A stretch of DNA of 6,078 nucleotides from Planctomycetota bacterium (GCA_023412695.1 JAEYNG010000519.1:1-6078); one strand, 5' to 3'; positions 1-6,078 are shown, counted from the first letter of the stretch. Made by a program: numbers and translations. Notes: generated from the sequence alone by a model not told the origin.

Positions 1-1
1 C

Positions 2-916
2 CCCCCCACTGGCGTCGCGGCGTCGCGTCGGGCTCTTGGGCTGCCGGCGCCGGTAATCTCGCCCGCGTTCGCCGCGAACGCGGACGGGGCGGCGGAGTCG
101 AAACAATACCTGTCGCAGGTTTCATTCCGCGGCGGGAACGGCCCGATGGGCCTCGGGCGCGACAGCGACGGGCATACGGTCGTCGCGATGGTCATCACCG
201 ACAGCGTGACGGGGGACGTGCTGGTTTCGGGGACGGACTCGATGCCGGGCGGGGCGTGGACGGTCGCGGCATATCCGGGTCAGCCGGTGCTCAATGGGCC
301 GCTCGGGAGCTCGATTGGACAGCTCACTGCGCCACTAGTGATCAGTGCGCCGGCGGTGGACCTGCTGGGGAACGTGTACTTCGTCGCGCGATGGGAAGGC
401 GGCGAGCCGGGCGTGAAGACCGGGGTGTTCAAGGCCTCGCCGGGCGGGCCGATGGGCCACCGGGTCGAGCTGCTGCTGACGACGGGCCAGCAGATCGCAG
501 GGGCGAACTCGGGGCGCATATACACGGTGACGGACCTTGCGCTGCGCGACGGCGACTCGATCGCGTCGGGAACGCTGCACGGGCAGCAGATTATCCAGCA
601 GCAGTTGCCGGGGCGAGAGACCGCAGACGCCGCGAGCATCAACGCGTTCGGCGGGCTCGCGGTCAGCGCGGTGCTGACGTACGACAACGGCGCGATCGAC
701 GAGGCCTACGACGCGGTGCTGCTGCTGCTGCCGGGGGACGCTGGCCCGACGTGCGCGGCGGACTTCGACGGCAACGGCTTGGTGCAGGTGCCCGATATTT
801 TCGCGTTCCTCAGCGCGTGGTTCGCGCAGGGTCCGGGCGCGGACTTCGACGGCAACGGCCAGGTGCAGGTGCCCGATATCTTCGCGTTCCTCAGCGCGTG
901 GTTCGCCGGGTGCTAA
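2..916 (+). CDS. Secreted protein with doubled dockerin-like, Gly-Cys-ending C-terminus (5' partial)
   Basis: This is the C-terminal part of a probably exported protein. The frame is open from base 2 with no stop, and no ATG, GTG or TTG occurs in frame before the ATG at 146; codons before that ATG have the same GC-rich third positions, so the true start probably lies left of the window. The body (to about base 750) is Gly/Ala/Val-rich with alternating hydrophobic stretches, as in beta-rich extracellular proteins. The piece around 343-393 (P-A-V-D-L-L-G-N-V-Y-F-V-A) loosely recalls the NxxGxxAF repeats of planctomycete choice-of-anchor proteins, but only weakly. The last 50 or so residues are two EF-hand-like dockerin loops ending Ala-Gly-Cys-stop, matching what I recall as the GC-type dockerin tail of Phycisphaerales. 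In the family sense such tails are thought to dock or anchor surface proteins. No catalytic motif is visible and the function of the body is unknown. It converges with the hydrolase gene, 15 bases away. Confidence 0.85.
   Translation, partial: PPTGVAASRRALGLPAPVISPAFAANADGAAESKQYLSQVSFRGGNGPMGLGRDSDGHTVVAMVITDSVTGDVLVSGTDSMPGGAWTVAAYPGQPVLNGPLGSSIGQLTAPLVISAPAVDLLGNVYFVARWEGGEPGVKTGVFKASPGGPMGHRVELLLTTGQQIAGANSGRIYTVTDLALRDGDSIASGTLHGQQIIQQQLPGRETADAASINAFGGLAVSAVLTYDNGAIDEAYDAVLLLLPGDAGPTCAADFDGNGLVQVPDIFAFLSAWFAQGPGADFDGNGQVQVPDIFAFLSAWFAGC
63..83. other. Perfect 9-bp inverted repeat with 3-base loop inside the first gene
   Basis: CCGCGTTCG at 63-71 is the exact reverse complement of CGAACGCGG at 75-83, with CCG (72-74) between. 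It lies in frame within the first coding region (encoding roughly P-A-F-A-A-N-A-D). It could fold as an mRNA hairpin, but no U-tract follows, so it does not look like an intrinsic terminator. In GC-rich DNA it may be chance. Confidence 0.5.
758..907 (+). repeat. Two 69-base dockerin-like repeats in tandem, period 81 bases
   Basis: The units are 758-826 and 839-907, separated by a 12-base linker coding Q-G-P-G. By hand alignment they match at 65 of 69 bases; two changes are silent (Ile ATT/ATC, Ala GCG/GCC) and one codon differs (Leu TTG versus Gln CAG). Each unit encodes A-D-F-D-G-N-G-x-V-Q-V-P-D followed by a helix I-F-A-F-L-S-A-W-F-A. The loop has acidic or amide side chains at positions 1, 3, 5, 9 and 12 and Gly at 6, the pattern of a calcium-binding dockerin EF-hand. 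Calcium binding is inferred from family knowledge. Confidence 0.9.
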
Positions 917-931
917 GGCGCGGGGCGGGGG

Positions 932-3490
932 TCATTGCCCGCCGCCAACCGGCTCGGGCATGTCGAAGCCCTTCTGGTTGATCACGCTCCCTGACTGCAG
1001 CGACCCGTCGGGACCATAGAAGCCGATCGTCCGGACACCGTCTGCGCCGCGCTGCAGCATGTCGGCGCCGACGACCAGCACATCCGGAAAGCCGACGCCG
1101 GAGGTGAAGAAAGGCGTGCGGTCAAGCGAACGCATGCCGTAGGGGCCGGTCGCGCCGACCACGCCGACGAGCGCACCGGTGTCCTCCTCGCCGAGGCGAC
1201 GCCACACGAACAGTGCGCCGAGCGTTTCCTCGTCGAGCTGCCGATCGCCGGCAATGACGCGGCCGCGGCGAACCGTGACCGGTGCGTCCTCGGGCACGAC
1301 CTTCGTGTAGGCGGTGTTGATCTGGGCATTGCCGAGGACGATCACGTTGCACGCCCGGTAGGTGTCCAGCTTCGCGTTGAAGTCGTCGTCGGCGACAACG
1401 TCACACGCCCCGTTGCCGCGGTACCACCAGGTCTCGGCGATGAACCGCGCCTGGGCGAGCGAGTGGCGGTTCTCTTCCTCTGTGCCGCGGGTGGCGTAGA
1501 CGATGACGAAGTTATTGTCGAAGGCCCGCTTGAATGGCCCGGGCACAGGCCGCGGTGGAGTGTTGCTCGACGCGTCCTTCCACGTCTCGCCGCTGCGCAC
1601 GAGGCGGATGAGCCCCTCGCGTCCGGGCTGAAGGTTCGCAAGCTCGGCGCCGTCGATCCGCACCGTAACCCCGGGCGAAACGCCGGCCGCGGCGATGTCA
1701 AAGGCCACAACCGCGGCGTTGTCGGTTTTCGCATCGATCGTGCGGGATGAGCGGTCGATCGTCGCCTCGATGCGTGTCGGGACGAGCCGCTGCCGCTGAG
1801 ACTCGACCCGCACCCAATGGAGTCGATCGCTGATCTCCGCATCGGGCGTTACAAATACGACCTGATTGACCTCGGACGGGCGCGGGATGGTGCGCGAACG
1901 GAACAACTCGAAGATCGCAGGATAATCGACGCACTCGTCCCCCCACCAGTGCCCCGCGCCCGGCTGCTCGTGATAGCCGAAGCCGGGATGGCCCGACTTC
2001 TCGAGCCGGTCCTTCATCATCCGCGCCTGCGACACCGGGACGTTGTCATCCGCATCGCCGTGCAGGATGTACACGCCGAGCGAACGATAGTTGTCCACCA
2101 GCGCGAGCGTGTCGCTGGTGCGCGTGCCGCGGTGCACCATCCCGGCGAGCGACTCGGGGCCGTTCTTGTCCCACGGGGCCTCGCCGCCGCGCTCGGTGTA
2201 GGTCCAGAACGTCGGCCAGCCGGCACTCGGGGCGATCGCAGCGAAACGGTTGGGAAAGAGCGCACCGAGCTGCCACGTCCCGTGCCCGCCCATCGAGTGG
2301 CCGGTGAGATAAACGCGGCGGGGATCGTGCGGGAATCGCTTGCCCGCGATATCGAGCACCTCGACCGCGTCGATGCGCCCCCAGTCCTCCCAGTCGAAGC
2401 CGAACGGACGACGGTTCGTCGGCGCGATGATGTGAAAGTCCTCCTTGGGCTTGTAGGCATTGGCCTGATTCGTCGCCTCGACGCTTGCACCGTGGAGTGT
2501 CAGCACGAGGCCGGTGCCCGCGCTGTCCTTCCCGGTAGCATGACGAGCCGCGAAGTACTGCAGCGAGCCGTCGATCCGGCTGAAGAACGTGTGCTTGAAG
2601 ACCTCACCCGAGTCCGGCCTGCCGACGCGGATGCGCACCGGCGTGGAGGCAAGAACTTCGCTCGATCCGCCCGTGCCGCGCATCACCTGCAGGTTCAGCT
2701 CGCGCTCGCCGGGCTCGCCCCAGCTCCGACGGGTGGAGAACACGACCTTCCGCACGCTGAGCGGCGGAATGCTCGGGACCTCGCGTGCACGCGCATCGTC
2801 GCCCTCGACGACGGCGCGCAGCCCCTCGAGCGGCTCGCGCGTCGCGTTCATGACGACCACCGACCCGAACCAGTCGGACGTCTCGCCCGCTGGCGCATCG
2901 CCCAGCGTCGCGTCGGCGGTGTTCAACGCCACGCCACTCTCGGGCGCGGCGACAAGCTTCGCCTTCACGCGGCCGCGGGCCCCGCGGAAATGCAGGCAGT
3001 TCTGCCCGTTCCGCACGAACACGGGCAGGCGCACGTACCCGGTCTCGTAGGCGTCGCCGATCCGCGGGATCCCGTTGACGTAGACCATCGAGTGTCCGGA
3101 CGCCTCAAGGATCATCACCTTCGCCTCGGGCGATTCGAAGTTCCAGTACAGATACCCGCCCCGCAGCGCATCGCTCACGACCCACCCGTCTGGCCGTGCG
3201 CTCGCCTCCTGCCACGCCGCGAGCGACTCGGGCCCGTCGGCGACATTGTCCCCGGCCATCGGGAAGTAGTCCTCGGTGCCGACGAGCGCCAGCGCGGCCT
3301 CGTGATGGTCCTCCCGCAGCCACGTGCGGCCGCCGCGGGTCACGTTGGGCAGCACAAGCACGTCCTTCATCACATACTCGGTCGGCGTGGACGCTGCGCC
3401 CTGCCCGCCCCCATCCTGCTGCGACGGCGACGCGGCGGTGAATGCCGCCCCCAACATCAACACGAAGACCTGCATGAACTTCATGGTCAT
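932..3490 (-). CDS. Secreted prolyl-oligopeptidase-family alpha/beta hydrolase with N- and C-terminal accessory domains
   Basis: An exported 852-residue serine hydrolase. Residues 1-20 form a signal peptide (M-T-M-K, then a hydrophobic run ending A-A), cut probably near Ala20-Ser21. Residues 40-290 look beta-rich and non-catalytic. The alpha/beta hydrolase domain spans about 298-535. Its motifs are L-T-L-H-G (331-334, oxyanion region), A-P-T-N-R-R-P-F-G-F-D-W-E-D-W-G (356-371), G-H-S-M-G-G with nucleophile Ser399, H-G-D-A-D-D-N-V-P with likely acid Asp481, and G-A-G-H-W-W with His514. All triad residues are present, so it should be active; this motif set is that of prolyl-oligopeptidase/acetyl-xylan-esterase-like hydrolases in planctomycetes. 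Whether it cuts peptides or esters cannot be told. Residues 540-850 form a C-terminal region I do not recognise. Four cysteines (165, 520, 696, 714) remain in the mature protein. It lies 47 bases downstream of the VKOR-DsbA gene, same strand, so cotranscription is likely. Confidence 0.9.
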   Translation of the reverse strand: MTMKFMQVFVLMLGAAFTAASPSQQDGGGQGAASTPTEYVMKDVLVLPNVTRGGRTWLREDHHEAALALVGTEDYFPMAGDNVADGPESLAAWQEASARPDGWVVSDALRGGYLYWNFESPEAKVMILEASGHSMVYVNGIPRIGDAYETGYVRLPVFVRNGQNCLHFRGARGRVKAKLVAAPESGVALNTADATLGDAPAGETSDWFGSVVVMNATREPLEGLRAVVEGDDARAREVPSIPPLSVRKVVFSTRRSWGEPGERELNLQVMRGTGGSSEVLASTPVRIRVGRPDSGEVFKHTFFSRIDGSLQYFAARHATGKDSAGTGLVLTLHGASVEATNQANAYKPKEDFHIIAPTNRRPFGFDWEDWGRIDAVEVLDIAGKRFPHDPRRVYLTGHSMGGHGTWQLGALFPNRFAAIAPSAGWPTFWTYTERGGEAPWDKNGPESLAGMVHRGTRTSDTLALVDNYRSLGVYILHGDADDNVPVSQARMMKDRLEKSGHPGFGYHEQPGAGHWWGDECVDYPAIFELFRSRTIPRPSEVNQVVFVTPDAEISDRLHWVRVESQRQRLVPTRIEATIDRSSRTIDAKTDNAAVVAFDIAAAGVSPGVTVRIDGAELANLQPGREGLIRLVRSGETWKDASSNTPPRPVPGPFKRAFDNNFVIVYATRGTEEENRHSLAQARFIAETWWYRGNGACDVVADDDFNAKLDTYRACNVIVLGNAQINTAYTKVVPEDAPVTVRRGRVIAGDRQLDEETLGALFVWRRLGEEDTGALVGVVGATGPYGMRSLDRTPFFTSGVGFPDVLVVGADMLQRGADGVRTIGFYGPDGSLQSGSVINQKGFDMPEPVGGGQ

Positions 3491-3504
3491 TCCTTGGTCC
3501 TTGG
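3491..3504 (-). promoter_or_regulatory. Tandem Shine-Dalgarno copies before the hydrolase gene
   Basis: On the minus strand the start is preceded directly by CCAAGGACCAAGGA, a 7-base unit repeated twice, followed by ATGACCATG. The outer AAGGA sits 7 bases before the first ATG (3488-3490); the inner AAGGA sits 6 bases before the second, in-frame ATG (3482-3484). Either Met1 or Met3 could therefore be used. The choice changes only two residues ahead of the signal peptide. Confidence 0.6.
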
Positions 3505-3537
3505 TTCAAACCGCAAAGCTGTCACCGAGGCCGACTC

Positions 3538-5493
3538 TCACTTCGCCGCCGCCTCGTCGATGATGCGTTCCAGCACATTGTCGCCCTCGCGGGTCCAACG
3601 CCGCACGAGCTTGCCGTTCACGTGCACCGCGGGGATCAGGTTGAGCCCCATCATCCGCGCATCGTTGACGTCGCGCGACACCGCGCCCTGTGCCTCCGCG
3701 CCGTTCATCGCCGCGACGATCGCGTCCGCATCGAGTCCCAGCTCACCCGCTGCTCGCCGCGCCGCCTCCACGCCGAACCCTTTGGGGTTCTTCATCAGCC
3801 ATTCCTGCATGCGCCACGCCGCGTCCGGGCCACCGACGACCGCCGCGGCCTCGGCGGCCTGCGCCGCGAGACAACTGTTCTCGAAGAACGTCTTCTGCAC
3901 CGAGGGGTTGCACGCCTTGTCGAACGGGAAGTGCCGGTACACGTAGCGGATCGGCTTGCCGCCCTGCTCGACGGGCTTGGCCGCCCACTCGCGGAGCATC
4001 GCGTCGACCTTCGCGGTGTTCGACTCGAACAGGTCGCCGAACACGACGACCTCGACGCGGCCGTCTCCGTTCTTCAGCTCACGTCGCCCGACCCCGGCGT
4101 TCGGCCGCGCCGTTTCGTCACGCCAGTCGGCGATGTACTTCTCGCGGGCGAGCACCGGCCGATCGCTCGCACTTGTCGCCGGCTGCGCGCCGGAGTTCAA
4201 CACGGCCTCGACCGTCCGCTCGAGCGCCCGGGCGGCCTCCCACCCCTTCAGCTCGACGCCATTGATGAACACCATCGGCGTGCCGGAGATGCCCAGCGCC
4301 TGCGCCTCATCGACATCCTGCTCAACCGATCGCAGCGTGCCCTCACCCGTCATCACGGCGATGAACACCTTCGGGTCGTAACCAAGCTGCGCGAGACCGT
4401 CATTAAGCTCCTGGTCCGTGAAGCCCCCGCCGCGGCCGAAGAGCCAGTAGTGCATCTCCCAGAAACCCTCATTGCCCTTCAGCAGGCCCGCGGCCTCGGC
4501 GGCCCGCGCCGCCCAGCAGGCGTTGGCGTGCAGTGTCTGCCCGTTGAGATATTTGTTGCACGCCGACGCCCACGGGTAATGCTTATGCGAAACAGAGACT
4601 TTGTCCGGATACTTCTGCTGCAGCGCCCGCGCCTCGTTCTCGATCCGCTTGCACTGTGTGCACTGGTAATCCGAAAAGATCACGATCCGCGCAACCGCCT
4701 GCTCCGGCCCCTCGCGGAACCGCCCCGTGAAGCCCCGCGGCCCGAAGTTCCACGTCTCCTGCGTCGGCGCGGGTTGGTTCCTCGCGGCCTTGGCCTGCTC
4801 GATCAGCGCACGCTCCGCCTCCGCCCGCGCCGCCTCGGACGCCGCGGCTTCCGCCGCGACCTTGCGGTGCTCAAACGCGCCGAGCGCGCCCGTCGCCGCG
4901 ACAAAGACAGCCGTCGCGGCGAGCACGCCGCCCCTTGCCCACTTCACCGCGCCCGCACCGCTCACCATCGCCCATCTCCGCGAGAGCACCATCCCAACCT
5001 CCATACACGCGAGCATCGCGAAGTTCGCCGCGTGGCTCGCCAGACAATACCTGCACGCCTCGCCCCCGCCCGACAGCTTCGCGACGATCGCGGCGAGGAA
5101 CACGATCGACGCGACGATCCCCGCCCAGACCATCGCCCGCATCGGCAAAGTGACCACGCGCCCGGCCCACAGCCACCACGCCAGCATCGCGAGGAAAAAC
5201 GTGAAACCCAGGAACGACGTTGGCCACGCCGCGAACCCTGCAATCTCCGCGAGGAAGCCGGGCAGCGGGACCTTCCCCATCAGGTGATTCTCGATCGACG
5301 CGCAGCCGCTCTGCGGCCCGCACCCGGGCAGGCTCTTGCCCGAGAAATGCTGCCAGACCAACGCGCCCGACGCCCCCGCCGCAGCCGCCAGGCCCGCCGC
5401 GCCGCCCAGCCACGCCCACAGAGGCAGGCGCGCAGCGGTCTCGGCACTGGCATCGGGGCGTACCGGTTGTGGGGACCGCCGTTGGGGCACCAT
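3538..5493 (-). CDS. VKOR-family membrane thiol oxidase fused to two DsbA-like domains (second lacks CXXC)
   Basis: Makes disulfide bonds in exported proteins: a VKOR module passes electrons from thiols to quinone, and a fused DsbA-like domain oxidises substrates. Residues 26-47 are the first membrane helix. Loop cysteines C58 and C64 and Ser66 precede further helices at about 93-110, 119-139, 151-170 and 184-206. The VKOR active site C147-R-Y-C150 heads the fourth helix. Residues 208-240 are an Ala/Glu/Arg-rich, probably helical linker. DsbA domain 1 (about 265-432) has C278-T-Q-C281 and the cis-Pro loop G-T-P406. DsbA-like domain 2 (about 479-648) aligns with it throughout, but E490-S-N-T493 replaces CXXC; the cis-Pro (I-P621) remains. 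Both domains keep a second cysteine pair (C312/C326 and C528/C541). An AGGAG at 5498-5502 lies four bases before the ATG. VKOR fused to thioredoxin-fold domains is known in bacteria; the inactive second copy is the odd part. The electron route is inferred from the family. Confidence 0.92.
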   Translation of the reverse strand: MVPQRRSPQPVRPDASAETAARLPLWAWLGGAAGLAAAAGASGALVWQHFSGKSLPGCGPQSGCASIENHLMGKVPLPGFLAEIAGFAAWPTSFLGFTFFLAMLAWWLWAGRVVTLPMRAMVWAGIVASIVFLAAIVAKLSGGGEACRYCLASHAANFAMLACMEVGMVLSRRWAMVSGAGAVKWARGGVLAATAVFVAATGALGAFEHRKVAAEAAASEAARAEAERALIEQAKAARNQPAPTQETWNFGPRGFTGRFREGPEQAVARIVIFSDYQCTQCKRIENEARALQQKYPDKVSVSHKHYPWASACNKYLNGQTLHANACWAARAAEAAGLLKGNEGFWEMHYWLFGRGGGFTDQELNDGLAQLGYDPKVFIAVMTGEGTLRSVEQDVDEAQALGISGTPMVFINGVELKGWEAARALERTVEAVLNSGAQPATSASDRPVLAREKYIADWRDETARPNAGVGRRELKNGDGRVEVVVFGDLFESNTAKVDAMLREWAAKPVEQGGKPIRYVYRHFPFDKACNPSVQKTFFENSCLAAQAAEAAAVVGGPDAAWRMQEWLMKNPKGFGVEAARRAAGELGLDADAIVAAMNGAEAQGAVSRDVNDARMMGLNLIPAVHVNGKLVRRWTREGDNVLERIIDEAAAK

Positions 5494-5529
5494 CCTACTC
5501 CTGGACTCGTCGCGGCATCCGCGCCCGCG

Positions 5530-5535
5530 ATTCTA
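5530..5535 (-). promoter_or_regulatory. Possible -10 box for the VKOR-DsbA/hydrolase unit
   Basis: Read on the minus strand this is TAGAAT, five of six matches to TATAAT, 36 bases before the VKOR-DsbA ATG. No convincing -35 box lies 16-18 bases further upstream. It is the best candidate in the divergent interval 5494-5585, but it rests on a six-base match alone. Confidence 0.25.
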
Positions 5536-5569
5536 CCGGTGAGGGTCTGTTCGGATGGCACGCCCCACC

Positions 5570-5575
5570 TATCCT
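5570..5575 (+). promoter_or_regulatory. Possible -10 box for the tRNA-Val gene
   Basis: TATCCT matches four of six TATAAT positions and ends 10 bases before the tRNA, which would give a leader of only a few bases. The -35 region 17 bases upstream (around 5547-5552) is a poor match. Position is the main argument. Confidence 0.2.
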
Positions 5576-5585
5576 TTGGCGCTTC

Positions 5586-5659
5586 GGGCGGGTAGCTCAG
5601 TTGGCCAGAGCATTCGCTTTACACGCGAAGGGTCCCGGGTTCGAGTCCCGGCCTGCCTA
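5586..5659 (+). tRNA. tRNA-Val, anticodon TAC
   Basis: The full cloverleaf can be drawn by hand. The acceptor stem is GGGCGGG (5586-5592) with CCTGCCT (5652-5658), carrying two G-U wobbles, one of them the first pair G1-U72. TA follows, then the D stem GCTC/GAGC (5595-5598, 5608-5611) with a loop containing GG. The anticodon stem is TTCGC/GCGAA with loop TTTACAC, giving anticodon TAC at 5620-5622, which reads the valine codon GTA. The variable loop has five bases. The T stem is CCGGG/CCCGG with loop TTCGAGT. The discriminator is A5659, as usual for valine. The 3' CCA is not encoded and must be added after transcription. Confidence 0.96.
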
Positions 5660-5737
5660 TTGAATCGGGTTCGAGAGATCGCCCAATGACCGCGCGGCGG
5701 CCCCTGCTCCCTCCGGACCCTCGCAGCGCTTCCTTCT

Positions 5738-6078
5738 ATGAACCTGCTCGACGCGCTTTACCTCCCCGCCGCCATCGCTACCGCGCCATGGTGGGCACGC
5801 AAGGCCCGCGGCGGTTGGCGCGAGCGGTTCGGGAAGTTCGCCGAGCTCCCCGCACCCGCCCCCGGGCGCAAGCGGGTCCTTCTGCATGCGGTCTCCGTCG
5901 GCGAGGTCAACACGCTCCGCGGCCTCGTCCCCCTGCTCGCGGCGAAAGCCGACGTCGTCGTGAGCGCGACCACCGACACCGGACTCGCCCGCGCCCACGA
6001 TTTGTTCGCCAAGCCGGGCTCGGCCCCGCTCGCGCACGTCGTTCGTTACCCCCTCGACTTCTCCCCGGCCGTCCGACG
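5738..6078 (+). CDS. waaA: 3-deoxy-D-manno-octulosonic acid (Kdo) transferase, N-terminal part (3' partial)
   Basis: WaaA (KdtA) moves Kdo from CMP-Kdo onto the lipid A precursor at the inner face of the inner membrane, the first step of LPS core assembly. The visible 113 codons (plus two bases) are in order: a short hydrophobic N-terminus (residues 3-19) that would sit on the membrane; W-R-E-R-F-G (27-32); H-A-V-S-V-G-E (50-56), whose Glu56 matches the catalytic Glu60 of the E. coli enzyme; S-A-T-T-D-T-G (76-82); and Y-P-L-D-F-S (104-109). These are the signature blocks of the N-terminal glycosyltransferase (GT-B) domain. Family members run to about 350-430 residues, so most of the gene, including the CMP-Kdo-binding half, lies beyond the window. 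ATG 5738 is the only start after an in-frame TGA at 5687. No Shine-Dalgarno sequence precedes it. The tRNA-Val gene ends 78 bases upstream, so read-through transcription is possible. Confidence 0.93.
   Translation, partial: MNLLDALYLPAAIATAPWWARKARGGWRERFGKFAELPAPAPGRKRVLLHAVSVGEVNTLRGLVPLLAAKADVVVSATTDTGLARAHDLFAKPGSAPLAHVVRYPLDFSPAVR

Noticed and set aside
63..83. The 9-bp hairpin as a transcription terminator of an upstream gene
   Set aside because: It lies inside an open coding frame and no T-run follows it.
256..981. A 241-codon plus-strand frame overlapping the dockerin gene
   Set aside because: It is the +1-shifted reading of the dockerin repeats, giving Arg/Gly-rich sequence without motifs.
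1817..3946. A 709-codon open frame on the plus strand, opposite the hydrolase and the end of the VKOR-DsbA gene
   Set aside because: Its translation is a low-complexity mix rich in Arg, His, Pro and Ala with no motif, while the minus strand encodes clear enzymes. High GC content removes stop codons from antisense frames.
3622..5595. A 657-codon open frame on the plus strand opposite the VKOR-DsbA gene
   Set aside because: Arg/Pro-rich shadow of a gene with unmistakable catalytic motifs on the other strand; it even runs into the tRNA gene.
5657..6037. A 126-codon minus-strand frame over the tRNA end and waaA
   Set aside because: It overlaps a clear WaaA coding region and part of the tRNA and has no recognisable motif.
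5686..6078. An upstream ATG at 5686 with an open frame into waaA
   Set aside because: It is out of frame with WaaA and yields Arg/Pro-rich sequence; the WaaA frame has a stop at 5687 and its motifs begin after ATG 5738.

Overview
This GC-rich window holds three complete or near-complete protein genes, one tRNA gene and the start of a fourth protein gene. It most likely comes from a planctomycete of the Phycisphaerae type. Three things suggest this: the first gene ends in a paired, calcium-loop dockerin-like tail finishing in Gly-Cys, a style typical of Phycisphaerales secreted proteins; the large secreted prolyl-oligopeptidase-like hydrolase is of a kind common in planctomycetes; and the last gene is a Kdo transferase (waaA), so the cell makes lipid A/LPS and has an outer membrane. 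The taxon is inferred from style, not from a marker gene.

Layout. (1) 2-916, plus strand: the 3' part of a secreted protein with a doubled dockerin-like C-terminus; its start lies left of the window. (2) 932-3490, minus strand: a secreted 852-residue hydrolase with an intact Ser-Asp-His triad, convergent with gene 1 across a 15-base gap. (3) 3538-5493, minus strand: a 651-residue membrane protein that joins a VKOR-type quinone-linked thiol oxidase to two tandem DsbA-like thioredoxin domains. The first DsbA domain has a CXXC; in the second it is replaced by E-S-N-T. (4) 5586-5659, plus strand: tRNA-Val(TAC). (5) 5738 to the window end, plus strand: the N-terminal third or so of WaaA.

How they fit together. 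Genes 3 and 2 lie in the same direction with 47 bases between them and no visible terminator, so they may form one transcript: a disulfide-forming machine followed by an exported enzyme with four cysteines. The 92-base interval 5494-5585 separates this leftward unit from the rightward tRNA-Val/waaA side and must carry promoters for both; only weak candidates are visible.

The most unusual item is the VKOR-DsbA-pseudoDsbA fusion. No mobile element, CRISPR array or clear defence system is visible. Two very long plus-strand open frames (1817-3946 and 3622-5595) opposite genes 2 and 3 are best read as high-GC shadows.
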